Positions 1 to 9,500 of a stretch of DNA of 64,000 bases are shown here, in pieces (within the stretch, counting starts at the first letter, position 1; each line of letters starts with the position of its first letter). The notes beneath the pieces are model-generated. The model saw only the letters and a program-made list of their open reading frames with translations. It was not told where the DNA came from and did not search any database. This stretch comes from Xylophilus rhododendri (GTDB lineage Bacteria; Pseudomonadota; Gammaproteobacteria; Burkholderiales; Burkholderiaceae_C): the NCBI RefSeq assembly GCF_009906855.1, contig NZ_CP047650.1:930001-994000 (forward strand), written 5' to 3'. Position numbers and translations under genes: made by a program.

Positions 1-1325
1 CCGCGCATGATGTTCACGCTGAAGCGGATCATCTCCCAGGCCGGGATCTTGGTGGCGCCGTCGTGGCTGCCGTTCTCGTCGGCGTAGCGCGGATGCGGGC
101 TGCGGGCGTAGGGCAGGTCGAAGACGTAGTCCATCTCGGCCGTGGTCAGCGGGATGGGCGGCGGGTTGATCCACACGTCGCGGGCGGTCGTGCCCTCGCC
201 GTGCGCCTGCACCAGCGAGCGGGCATTGCCGGGATTGGTCTCCAGGTGCAGCACCCGGTTGGCATGGGCGTAGAGGATGGGATCGGAGCGCACCTGCTCG
301 TAGCTCGGCAGGCGGATCACGCTGCGGTCGCGCGGCGGCGGCTTCAGGCGCACGGCAGGGTTGGCCACGAAACGCATCGGCTGCGCGCCGCCCGGCAGCT
401 GCGGCGCGGCGGCCATCAGCGAAAGCTTGGAGAGGTCGGGCAGCGGCGGCGGCTGGCCGGCCTCGGCGGCGGCCGCGGCGGCCTGGGCCTCGTCCTCGCG
501 GGCGCAGGTGGCGCCCTGGGCCTTGGCCTGCTCCGACACCATCAGATAGGGATTGACATGCGCTTCCACGCGGCCGGGCATGTCGACCTCGGTGGAGTCG
601 ATCTCGAACCAGGCCTCGCCCGGCATCTGCCGCCGCACGAAGGCGGTACCGCGCACATCGGTGATGTTCTCGATCGGCTCGCGCGCGGCCAGCCGGTGGG
701 CGATCTCCACCACCGCGCGTTCGGCATTGCCGTACAGCAGCAGGTCGCTCTTGGCATCCACCACCACGCTGCGCCGCACCTTGTCGGACCAGTAGTCGTA
801 GTGGGCGATGCGGCGCAGGCTGCCCTCGATGCCGCCGAGCACGATGGGCACGTCGTTATAGGCCTCGCGGCAGCGCTGCGAATAGACGATGGCCGCGCGG
901 TCCGGCCGCGAGCCGGCGCGGTCGCCGGGGGTGTAGGCGTCGTCGCTGCGGATCTTCCGGTCGGCGGTGTACCGGTTGATCATCGAATCCATGTTCCCCG
1001 AGGTCACGCCGAAGAACAGGTTGGGCTTGCCCAGCGCGCGGAAGGGCTCGGCGCTCTGCCAGTCGGGCTGGGCGATGATGCCGACCCGGAAACCCTGCGC
1101 CTCCAGCACCCGGCCGATGACCGACATGCCGAAGCTCGGATGATCCACATAGGCATCGCCGCTGACCACGATGATGTCGCAGCTGTCCCAGCCCAGCGCC
1201 GCCATTTCCTCCCGCGAAGTCGGCAGGAATTTCGCCGTGCCGAAACGATGCGCCCAGTACTTGCGGTAGCTGGTGATCGGTTTGGCGGCGCGCGCGAAAA
1301 AGGAAACGTCGACGGGGGCGTTCAT
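1..1325 (-). CDS. YgiQ-family radical SAM protein, N-terminal part (cut by window edge)
   Basis: The reverse-strand frame opens with ATG at 1325 ([16 protein letters not shown]) and stays open to base 1, giving 441 complete codons. The reading matches the N-terminal region of YgiQ proteins: an early stretch with [20 protein letters not shown], then [17 protein letters not shown], and later [16 protein letters not shown]. The last visible residues are FSVNIMRG, which in this family stand immediately before the CxxxCxxC cluster motif of the radical SAM domain, so the catalytic core lies just outside the window. An Ala/Glu-rich insert at about residues 270-285 looks like a linker. The reaction of YgiQ proteins is not established. 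No partner gene is visible upstream. Confidence 0.9.
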   Translation of the reverse strand, partial: MNAPVDVSFFARAAKPITSYRKYWAHRFGTAKFLPTSREEMAALGWDSCDIIVVSGDAYVDHPSFGMSVIGRVLEAQGFRVGIIAQPDWQSAEPFRALGKPNLFFGVTSGNMDSMINRYTADRKIRSDDAYTPGDRAGSRPDRAAIVYSQRCREAYNDVPIVLGGIEGSLRRIAHYDYWSDKVRRSVVVDAKSDLLLYGNAERAVVEIAHRLAAREPIENITDVRGTAFVRRQMPGEAWFEIDSTEVDMPGRVEAHVNPYLMVSEQAKAQGATCAREDEAQAAAAAAEAGQPPPLPDLSKLSLMAAAPQLPGGAQPMRFVANPAVRLKPPPRDRSVIRLPSYEQVRSDPILYAHANRVLHLETNPGNARSLVQAHGEGTTARDVWINPPPIPLTTAEMDYVFDLPYARSPHPRYADENGSHDGATKIPAWEMIRFSVNIMR

Positions 1326-1390
1326 CGTGGCTTTCTGGGGGAACCCTCGATTTTAGTTGGCAGTTGCTATCACCTACCGCCAGAAATGAC

Positions 1391-1418
1391 AAAGCCGTGG
1401 TCGGATGACCACGGCCTG
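1391..1418 (-). terminator. Hairpin terminator after the CHRD lipoprotein gene
   Basis: Arms at 1394-1402 and 1407-1415 are perfect 9-bp complements around a 4-base loop. Read on the reverse strand the hairpin is followed by TTTGTCATTT. It lies 38 bases beyond the stop of the reverse-strand gene that ends at 1453. A second short GC hairpin (1430-1444) precedes it. Confidence 0.6.
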
Positions 1419-1452
1419 TCGAAGAAACACCCGCCGTTGGCGGGCGCCCGCT

Positions 1453-1905
1453 TCAGCGCACCAGCAGCACCTGGCCGCGGATTTCGCCGCCGGGATACTT
1501 GGCGGAGTGGATGTTGAAGTACCACTGGCCGTCGACGATCTGCTGCACCTGGGCCGGCGAAACGATGGCCTCGCCCTCGAAGCTGGGCGAGGGAATCGGC
1601 GTCAGCTTCACCGGCACGACCACGCCGGCATTGGCGCCGGGCGCCGCCGGGCCGTGGAAATGCGCCGCGGTGGCCGGGCCGCTCAGGCCGGAATACTCCA
1701 CCTTCCAGCGCAGGCCGCCGGTCTGCTTGTTGAGCCAGACCTGGGCCAGGCCCTGGCCCATGGAGACGGTCGGCGGCACTTCGGCCTGGGGCGACAGCCG
1801 AGCCTGCATGGTGGCGACGTTGTCGGTGACGGTGGCGCAGCCGGCGGCCAGCGCGATGCTGGCGACGGCGAACAGGCCGAGTGCGGCGCGGCGGATTTTT
1901 TGCAT
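1453..1905 (-). CDS. CHRD-domain lipoprotein
   Basis: 150 residues. Residues 1-23 form a lipoprotein signal peptide with lipobox LAAGC, so the mature protein is probably anchored in a membrane facing the periplasm. The rest is a CHRD domain: EVPP near the start, a central AAHFHGPA block and the final WYFNIHSAKYPGGEIRGQV block typical of the family. CHRD proteins have no firmly assigned activity in bacteria; the His-rich core has suggested ligand or metal binding. An AGGAG Shine-Dalgarno five bases before ATG 1905 supports the start. The gene is transcribed alone, with a hairpin terminator behind it. Confidence 0.85.
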   Translation of the reverse strand: MQKIRRAALGLFAVASIALAAGCATVTDNVATMQARLSPQAEVPPTVSMGQGLAQVWLNKQTGGLRWKVEYSGLSGPATAAHFHGPAAPGANAGVVVPVKLTPIPSPSFEGEAIVSPAQVQQIVDGQWYFNIHSAKYPGGEIRGQVLLVR

Positions 1906-2066
1906 GGAATCTCCTGATGGATGCGGACGTATCGGGGTCGGACGACCCGAGGCATCTTGTGCGGCCGGCCGATATCGGTAGAAACAGACTGCAACGAATA
2001 GCGGTCCGCTGGCGATAATCGCAGGATGCCGCCATCGCCGACGCCCGCCTCCCAGAACCCACCGCG

Positions 2067-2633
2067 GTGGAACCGGCGCCCAGGCCCGGCCCCGCCTCCC
2101 TCACCGAACTCTTCCTCGCCTTCAACTGGCTGGCCCTGCAGGGCTTCGGCGGCGTGCTGGCGGTGGTCCAGCGCGAGCTGGTGGAGCGCAAGCGCTGGAT
2201 GACACTCGACGAATTCGTCGAGGAATGGGCCGTCGCCCAGGTCATGCCCGGCCCCAATGTGATCAACCTCGGCCTGATGCTGGGCGACCGCTTCTTCGGC
2301 TGGCGCGGCGCCGCCGTCACCCTGCTGGGCCTGATGACGGTGCCGCTGGTGCTGGTGCTCTGCCTGGGCCTGGTCTACAGCCACTTCCAGAACCAGCCGC
2401 AGGTCGCGGGCGCGCTGCGCGCCATGTCCGCGGTGGCCGCCGGACTCATCATGGCCACCGCCTGCAAGCTGCTGCCGGCCCTGCGCAAGCATGTGCTGGG
2501 CATGCCCTTCTGCATCGGCGTGGCGGTGGTCTCCTTCGTCGCGGTCGCCTTGGTGCGCATGCCGCTGATGTCGGTGCTGCTGGTGGTGGGCGGCATTTCC
2601 TGCGTGCTGACCTGGAGAAAACTCAAGCCATGA
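2067..2633 (+). CDS. Chromate transporter, first half-size CHR protein
   Basis: 188 residues with a GTG start; an ATG at 2026 is out of frame. It is a single CHR domain of about 180 residues with FNWLALQGFGG near the N-terminus, the PGPN signature (QVMPGPNVINLGLMLG) and several hydrophobic helices. Short CHR proteins work as pairs, and the next gene supplies the second half, overlapping by ATGA. The family exports chromate across the inner membrane, which gives chromate resistance, though some members may move other oxyanions. A GATAAT at 2014-2019 could be the -10 box. No chrB regulator is adjacent. Confidence 0.85.
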   Translation: MEPAPRPGPASLTELFLAFNWLALQGFGGVLAVVQRELVERKRWMTLDEFVEEWAVAQVMPGPNVINLGLMLGDRFFGWRGAAVTLLGLMTVPLVLVLCLGLVYSHFQNQPQVAGALRAMSAVAAGLIMATACKLLPALRKHVLGMPFCIGVAVVSFVAVALVRMPLMSVLLVVGGISCVLTWRKLKP

Positions 2634-3226
2634 ACATCCATATGGCGCCGGGCGACTGGCTGGCCCTCTTCGGCCAATACCTGCTGCTGTCGCTGCTGTC
2701 GGTGAGCGGCGCCATCGGCACCGTGCCGGACATGCACCGCTACCTGGTCGACCAGCACGGCTGGCTGAGCGACATGCAGTTCAACGCATCCATCGCCATC
2801 GCGCAGGCCGCCCCCGGGCCCAATATTCTTTTCGTCGCGCTGATGGGCTGGAACCTGGGCCTGAACGCCGGCGGCGGCCTGGGCGCCGGGCCGCATGCCT
2901 GGGCGCTGGGCATGTTCGGCCTGCTGGTGATGATGGGCGGCATCCTCCTGCCGAGCAGCCTGGTCACCTACAACGCCGCGCGCTGGGGCCAGCGCAACCG
3001 CCATCGGCGCTCGGTGCGGGCCTTCAAGCAGGGCATGACGCCGATGGTGATCGGCCTGCTGCTGTCCACCGGCTGGGTGCTGGTGCGCAACGGCGCTGCC
3101 GAGCAGCACCCGGTGAGTGCCTGGGTGCTGGCGCTGGTCAGCGCGGTGCTGGTGTGGCGCACCCGCATACACCTGCTCTGGCTGCTGGGCGCCGGGGCGA
3201 TCCTGGGCGCGTTCGGCCTGGTGTGA
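2630..3226 (+). CDS. Chromate transporter, second half-size CHR protein
   Basis: 198 residues. Its ATG overlaps the stop of the preceding half-transporter (ATGA), so the two are probably translated together and assemble as a heterodimer. It shows the same fold: an N-terminal helix with LLSVSGAIG, the PGPN motif in AAPGPNILFVALMGW, and hydrophobic helices to the C-terminus. A basic loop (RWGQRNRHRRS) is likely cytoplasmic. Single-domain CHR pairs are known in Bacillus and many proteobacteria; whether this pair moves chromate or another anion cannot be read from sequence. Confidence 0.85.
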   Translation: MNIHMAPGDWLALFGQYLLLSLLSVSGAIGTVPDMHRYLVDQHGWLSDMQFNASIAIAQAAPGPNILFVALMGWNLGLNAGGGLGAGPHAWALGMFGLLVMMGGILLPSSLVTYNAARWGQRNRHRRSVRAFKQGMTPMVIGLLLSTGWVLVRNGAAEQHPVSAWVLALVSAVLVWRTRIHLLWLLGAGAILGAFGLV

Positions 3227-3235
3227 TCGTCTGGA

Positions 3236-3271
3236 GCCGGGCCTTGGACTCCGCCCCCGGCCGGTTGTTTT
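3236..3271 (+). terminator. Probable terminator after the chromate transporter pair
   Basis: Arms 3236-3241 and 3256-3261 (gccggg/cccggc) enclose a 14-base loop and are followed by CGGTTGTTTTT. The stem is short, so confidence is moderate. Confidence 0.4.
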
Positions 3272-3371
3272 TCCGCACCGCCTAGCCCCAACGGCCCAGG
3301 CAGCGAAGGCTCACATCCTGTTCGCGTAGCGAAAACTCGGTGGCAATCCATGCCGCCGGGAATTCGACATT

Positions 3372-6300
3372 ATGCGACGCCCTATTTCATCCGGTCTCAC
3401 CATTCTGGCCGGAGCCGTCAGCCTGTATTGCCGCAGCGCAGGCGCGCAACAGCCCCCGGAAGATTTTCCGCATCTGGTGGAAAACGCCATGCCGCTGAAT
3501 GCGCCCAATCATCTGGTGGTGGAGCCGGTCCAGTCCAATACCCAGGTGCAGCGGCAGGCCTTCGAATTGCAGGGCCGTTATCTCACGGCTGGCGAACATA
3601 TCGAGGTATTGCTCGAAAAGAACCAGGCACCGGCCGACGGGCATACCGCCCTGCCCCTGCGCATCCTGGTGCGAGATGCCGATGGCCGGCCGATCACGGC
3701 GCCGATCAAGGTGGCGGTCGATACCAGCCTGGGCCGTCTGCGCCTGGCCGACGGCCGCCTGGCCAGCAGCACCCATCTGGTGGTGGTCAACGGCCAGGAA
3801 GACCTGGAACTCGTCGCTTCCAGCACGGCGGGCAGCAATGCCATCCGGGTGAGCAGCGGCCCGGTGAACGCCGTCGGCAGCATGGACTTCCTCGCCCAGC
3901 TGCGGCCGCTCTTCGGCCTGGGCATCGCCGACATCAGCCATACGCTCACCCGCAGCCAGCACGAGGACCAGGTCATCGCCAAGACCGGTTTCGAGGACAA
4001 CTTCCACCAGTGGGACGGCCCCAACCAGTCCGGCGTGGTCTACCAGAACACCAGCAGCCGCGCCGCCGGATTCATCAAGGGCACGATATTCCAGGATTAT
4101 GTGCTGACCAGTTCCTACGATTCCGCCAAGATCACCCAGCAGAAATTCTTCTGGGATGTCGATCCCAACGACTATTACCCGATCTATGGCGACACCTCGG
4201 TCGTTCGATACGACGCCCGCAGCACCGGCAAGCTTTATCTGCGGATCGACCAGCAGAAGAACTATTTTCTCTACGGCGATTTTCTCAGCCATGACAGCGC
4301 CCAGCCGCTGCGCCTGGGCAGTTACGCACGCACCCTGACCGGCGCCCGCGCGCATTACGAGAACGAGACGGTGGCGGCCACCGCCTTCGCAGCCAAAACC
4401 TCGCGCACCACCATGGTCGATGAGCAGCCGGGCCGGGGCCTGTCCGGGCCCTATGCGGTGTCGCGGCTGAACGCGGTGGCCAATTCGGAGCAGGTCAGCA
4501 TCCTGGTGCGCGACCGGCTGCAGCCGGCGGTGGTGCGGTCGCGCACGCCCATGGTCCGCCATGTGGACTACGAGTACGAGCCCTTTTCCGGCCGCATCCT
4601 CTTCCGCGAGCCGGTGGCCAGCGTGGACGAGGACTTCAACCCGGTGTCGATCCGCATCGTCTACGAGGTGGAGGACGGCGGACCCAAGTACTGGGTGGGC
4701 GGCGCCGACGGCCAGCTGAAGCTGGGGCCGGACCTGACCGTCTCGGGCCGCCACACCAAGGACGACAACCCGCTCACCCAGAAGACCCTCTCCGGCGCCA
4801 CCGCCGACTGGCAGCTCGGCGAGAGCACGCACATCGTGCTGGACGCGGCCTCCAGCCGCGGCAGCGACTTCATCGCCAGCGGCAGCCTGGGCACGGCGAG
4901 CAACCGCGGCCTGGCGGCGGGCGGCGGCTCCATCCTGGCCCTGCCTTCCGGTCAGGCCTTGCGGGCCGAGCTGAACCACGACAGCGGCCCCTTCAAGGTC
5001 TCCGGCTTCGCCGCCCGCACCGACGTGGGTTTCGACAATGCCAGCGCCGGCATCAACCCCGGCCGCAAGGAGGCGCTGCTCAAGTCGGAATACGCCATCG
5101 CCGAAAACCTCACCGCCGTGGCCAGCGGCCGCTTCTCGCAGGACCTGATCACGCCCGGCGAACAGGTGCTGCTCTCGGCCGGCCTGCGCCGCGCGGTGAC
5201 ACCCCGGCTGCGCCTGGGCGTGGGCGTGAACAAGGTGCGCGACGACTATCCGGCCGGCGCCAGCCCGCTCGGCAGCCTCGGCTCGGCCGCCCTGCCGGGC
5301 GCAGTTGCGCCGGGCGGCCTGCACAGCACCAGCTTCGGCGCGGGCGATTTCCAGTACGGCCCCTTCTCCAACCTGCTGGGCAGCAGCTGCGTCGGCCTGC
5401 CGCAGTGCGACATCGTGCACCGCTACACCTCGGTCTACGCCGACGCGCGCTACGAACTCACCGACAGGTGGAGCCTCACCGGCGTCGCCGAGCAGGCGGT
5501 GGACGGCGACCACGGCTGGCGCCTCGGCGTGGGCACCGAATACCGTTTCCGCGACGCCGGCAGGCTCTACGGCCGCTACGAATGGGTCGATGGCCTGTTG
5601 GCCAACTACGGCTTCGGCGACGACCTCAAGAGCAGCCACCGCCTGGTCTTCGGCGCCGACACCGCCTATATGCCGGGCGGCAATGTCTTCGAGGAACTGC
5701 GCCTGGCCGAAGGCAGCGACGGCCACGACGCGGTCAACGCGGTGGGCGTGCGCAATGTGTTCCACCTGAACGAACACCTGGTGGCCAATACCTCGGTGGA
5801 AAACCAGGTGCTGGTGCAGACCGATACCGGCAACCGCAACGCGCAGGCCGTGGCGGGCGGCCTGGAATACAGCGGCAGCCCGCTCTGGCGCATCGGCGGC
5901 CGGCTGGAGTACCGCATCTCCGACACCCAGAAGACCTGGCTGTCCTCCGCTTCCGCGGTGCGCCGCCTGAACCAGGACTGGTCCGTGCTCGCCCGCAACC
6001 TGCTGCTGAGCTCGCAGGGCCGCGACACCGCCGCCGGCCAGGACCATACCCAGGACCGGCTGCAGCTCGGCCTGGCCTGGCGCGACACCGGCAGCAACCG
6101 GCTCAATGCCATCGGCCGCTACGAACACAACATCGACCACAACACCGGCCCGGACAGCCCCGACAACTACCGCAACGACGTGCTGGCCCTGGCCGCCAAC
6201 TACCGGCCGGCGCGCGACTGGACGCTGAGCGCCTCCGGCGCCTTCAAGCACCAGGTCGACCGCTTCGACGGCCCGGGCTCCAGCTTCAACGGCAAGCTGG

Positions 6301-6557
6301 TCTCGGCCCGGGTGATCCACGACCTCAACGAGCGCTGGGACCTGGGCCTGATCGGCTCGCACAGCTGGGGCGGGCCGACGCAGGAGAACGGCGTGGGCGT
6401 GGAAGTCGGCCTGCGGGTGATGACCAACCTCTGGCTGTCGGCCGGCTACGTGGCCGGCAGCTATGCCGACAGCGAGCTCTACAGCACCAACAGCCACTGG
6501 CGCGCGCTGTACCTGCGGCTGCGCTTCAAGTTCGACGAGAACCTCTTCAAGCCCTGA
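3372..6557 (+). CDS. Outer-membrane beta-barrel protein with N-terminal Ig-like domain
   Basis: 1061 residues. Residues 1-25 look like a Sec signal peptide ending in SAGAQ. A roughly 100-residue invasin-like Ig region follows (about 70-170: GEHIEVLLEKNQ, PLRILVRDADGRPI). From about residue 195 to the end there are many short alternating strands of amphipathic character, ending in LYLRLRFKFDENLFKP, as expected of a large outer-membrane barrel. A region around residue 395-430 (DYEYEPFSGRILFREPV) resembles the segment that joins repeat domains to barrels in large DUF11 surface proteins; this is recalled, not searched. The next gene starts 14 bases downstream and encodes a giant DUF11 repeat protein, so the two probably form one surface system with the barrel as anchor or export partner. 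That role is inferred. Confidence 0.75.
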   Translation: MRRPISSGLTILAGAVSLYCRSAGAQQPPEDFPHLVENAMPLNAPNHLVVEPVQSNTQVQRQAFELQGRYLTAGEHIEVLLEKNQAPADGHTALPLRILVRDADGRPITAPIKVAVDTSLGRLRLADGRLASSTHLVVVNGQEDLELVASSTAGSNAIRVSSGPVNAVGSMDFLAQLRPLFGLGIADISHTLTRSQHEDQVIAKTGFEDNFHQWDGPNQSGVVYQNTSSRAAGFIKGTIFQDYVLTSSYDSAKITQQKFFWDVDPNDYYPIYGDTSVVRYDARSTGKLYLRIDQQKNYFLYGDFLSHDSAQPLRLGSYARTLTGARAHYENETVAATAFAAKTSRTTMVDEQPGRGLSGPYAVSRLNAVANSEQVSILVRDRLQPAVVRSRTPMVRHVDYEYEPFSGRILFREPVASVDEDFNPVSIRIVYEVEDGGPKYWVGGADGQLKLGPDLTVSGRHTKDDNPLTQKTLSGATADWQLGESTHIVLDAASSRGSDFIASGSLGTASNRGLAAGGGSILALPSGQALRAELNHDSGPFKVSGFAARTDVGFDNASAGINPGRKEALLKSEYAIAENLTAVASGRFSQDLITPGEQVLLSAGLRRAVTPRLRLGVGVNKVRDDYPAGASPLGSLGSAALPGAVAPGGLHSTSFGAGDFQYGPFSNLLGSSCVGLPQCDIVHRYTSVYADARYELTDRWSLTGVAEQAVDGDHGWRLGVGTEYRFRDAGRLYGRYEWVDGLLANYGFGDDLKSSHRLVFGADTAYMPGGNVFEELRLAEGSDGHDAVNAVGVRNVFHLNEHLVANTSVENQVLVQTDTGNRNAQAVAGGLEYSGSPLWRIGGRLEYRISDTQKTWLSSASAVRRLNQDWSVLARNLLLSSQGRDTAAGQDHTQDRLQLGLAWRDTGSNRLNAIGRYEHNIDHNTGPDSPDNYRNDVLALAANYRPARDWTLSASGAFKHQVDRFDGPGSSFNGKLVSARVIHDLNERWDLGLIGSHSWGGPTQENGVGVEVGLRVMTNLWLSAGYVAGSYADSELYSTNSHWRALYLRLRFKFDENLFKP

Positions 6558-6571
6558 GGACGGGACGGCAC

Positions 6572-9500
6572 ATGCACAAGCTCTTCAACGATCTGCTCCC
6601 TGCGCTGCGCAGGCCCTGGATGGCGCTGATCCTGGCCGGATCGCTTTTCGGCCCCGCCCTGGCGGGCGCCGCCGTCGGCCCCGATCTCGCCCGCCCCCAG
6701 GGCCAGGGCTGGGCCGGCACGGACACCGGCGGACTGACCGAGAAAGCGAACAACCTGTGCCCGGCCGGCCAGGTGCTGATCGGACTGAATTTCTGGAACG
6801 TGGCCATGCGGGCGGTACTCTACGACGGCACCGGCATCCAGGGCATCTGCGCCACCATCGCGGACAGCCTGGCCATCCGCGAAGCCGGCACGACCGGCGC
6901 GGCGCTCGCCAGCGGCGTGGGTTATGGCGCCACCAGCCGCATGGTGTGCCCGGCCGGCCAGGTCCTGAGCGGCTGGTCCGTCATGCAGCCGATGACCGAC
7001 AGGCAGTCAGTCAGCGGTGTCGGCCTGTTCTGCAGCACCCTGGGCCGCAGCGGCACCAGCGTGACCGTGAGCAGCCCTTTCAACACCCAACTGGTCGCCG
7101 GTGTTTCCGCGGGCGGCCGCCGGCCGCTGGCACTCTGCCCTGCCGGCACCGCCGCGGCCCGCTTCGATGCGCGCACCGGCAGCGCACTCCAGCAGCTGCA
7201 GCTGGTCTGCTATGCGCTCCTCGACCAGAAGCCGGACCTGCGGCTGGCCGTGTTGCCGCCCTCGCCCCCGATGGTGGTGGGTACCCAGTCGACCGTCACC
7301 GCGACCGTGACCAACACCGGCAATGCCGATGCCGCCGGTGCCGTCATCAAGCTGCAGACGAACGCCGCCCTGAAGCTGCAAGGCAAGGTCGGCAGCGGCT
7401 GGAGCTGTACCGTCCAGTCGGACACCGTCGCCAGCTGCGCTCTGTCGGGCACCATCGCTGCGGGTGGCGGCACCATCACCGTGCAGCTGCAGTTCCGGCC
7501 CGGCCCGGAAGTCGGCGGCACCACCGTCACCAGCGAATACTCGATAGGCGCCGATGGCGGCGAAGGCCCGGCGCCGGCGGGCTGCAGCGATGCGAGCCAG
7601 TGCGTGCGCAGCGCCAACGCGGTGGAAGCCGGTGTCCTGCTCGGCATCACCACCTCGTCGCCCGTGCCAGCGCTCGCCGTGGGACAGGAATCGAGATACA
7701 CCGTCACCCTCAGGAACCAGGGCAGCGCGGCTGCGAGCGCGGCCCAGGTGAAGGCGCGGGTGCCCGCCGGGCTGGACTACGTCGCGGGCACCGGCGACGG
7801 CTGGACCTGCGTGCCCGACAGCGACCTGGTGTCCTGCAGCTTCGGCGGCTCCATCGCGGCCGGCAGCAGCAGCGCCCTGACGCTGGGCTTGCGCCCCACC
7901 CCCGGCGCGGCTGGCAACACCGTCAGCCTCGCCACCTCGGTGGGCAAGACCGGCGCCGGCGCACCCTCGCCCGGCGCCTGTTCCGATCCGGCCGAATGCT
8001 CCACCAGCGCCGACGGCGGTACGCAGGTCGCCACGGGCGTCGTGCTGGGCATTGCGTTGTCGCGGCCGGTGCCGGATCTGGCGGTGGGGGTGGACTCCAC
8101 CTACACCGTCACCGTGACCAACACGGGCACCGGGCCGGCCGCTGCCGCCCAGGTGAAGCTGCAGCTGCCCGCCGGGCTCGACCATGTCTCGACCACCGGC
8201 GGCGGCTGGAACTGCTCGCTTGGCGCGGGCAGCCTGGTCACCTGCAACGCCACCGGCACCTTGCCGCCGGCAGCCGTCGGCACCTTCGGGCTGGTGGTGC
8301 GGCCCACGTCGGCCGCTGTCGGCACCGATCCCGGCGTGACCGGCTCCATCGGCAAGGAAGGCGGACCGGCGCCCGCACCCGGCACCTGTTCGGATCCAGC
8401 CGAATGCACGGCCAGCCCCGGCGGACTGGGACCGGTCGGCAGCGGTGTGTCGCTGGGCATTTCCATCTCGGCTCCGGTACCCCGGCTGACTGTCGGCATC
8501 GACTCCACCTACACCGTCACCGTGACCAACCAGGGCAGCGGAGCGGCCACCGCCGCCCAGGTCAAGCTGCAGCTGCCCGCCGGGCTCGACCATGTCTCGA
8601 CCACCGGCGGCGGCTGGAACTGCTCGCTTGGCGCGGGCAGCCTGGTCACCTGCAACGCCACCGGCACCTTGCCGCCGGCAGGCGTCGGCACCTTCGGGCT
8701 GGTGGTGCGGCCCACGTCGGCCACTGTCGGCACCGATCCCGGCGTGACCGGCTCCATCGGCAAGGAGGGCGGACCGGCGCCTGCGCCCGGCACATGTTCC
8801 GATCCCGCCGAATGCACGGCCAGCCCCGGCGGGCTGGGACCGGTCGGCAGCGGTGTGTCGCTGAGCATGTCCATCTCGGCTCCGGTGCCCCGCCTCACGG
8901 TCGGCATCGACTCCACCTACACCGTCACCGTGACCAACCAGGGCAGCGGCCCCGCCACCGCCGCCCAGGTGAAGCTGCAGCTGCTCGCCGGGCTCGACCA
9001 TGTCTCGACCACCGGCGGCGGCTGGAACTGCTCGCTTGGCGCGGGCAGCCTGGTCACCTGCAACGCCACCGGCACCTTGCCGCCGGCAGCCGTCGGCACC
9101 TTCGGGCTGGTGGTGCGGCCCACGTCGGCCGCTGTCGGCACCGATCCCGGCGTGACCGGCTCCATCGGCAAGGAAGGCGGACCGGCGCCCGCACCCGGCA
9201 CCTGTTCGGATCCAGCCGAATGCACGGCCAGCCCCGGCGGACTGGGACCGGTCGGCAGCGGTGTGTCGCTGGGCATTTCCATCTCGGCTCCGGTACCCCG
9301 GCTGACTGTCGGCATCGACTCCACCTACACCGTCACCGTGACCAACCAGGGCAGCGGAGCGGCCACCGCCGCCCAGGTCAAGCTGCAGCTGCCCGCCGGG
9401 CTCGACCATGTCTCGACCACCGGCGGCGGCTGGAACTGCTCGCTTGGCGCGGGCAGCCTGGTCACCTGCAACGCCACCGGCACCTTGCCGCCGGCAGCCG

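Noticed and set aside
63-1517. Plus-strand open frame of 484 codons at the left edge
   Set aside because: Antisense to the YgiQ-family gene, whose reading is clearly conserved; the plus frame gives His/Arg/Gly-rich nonsense.
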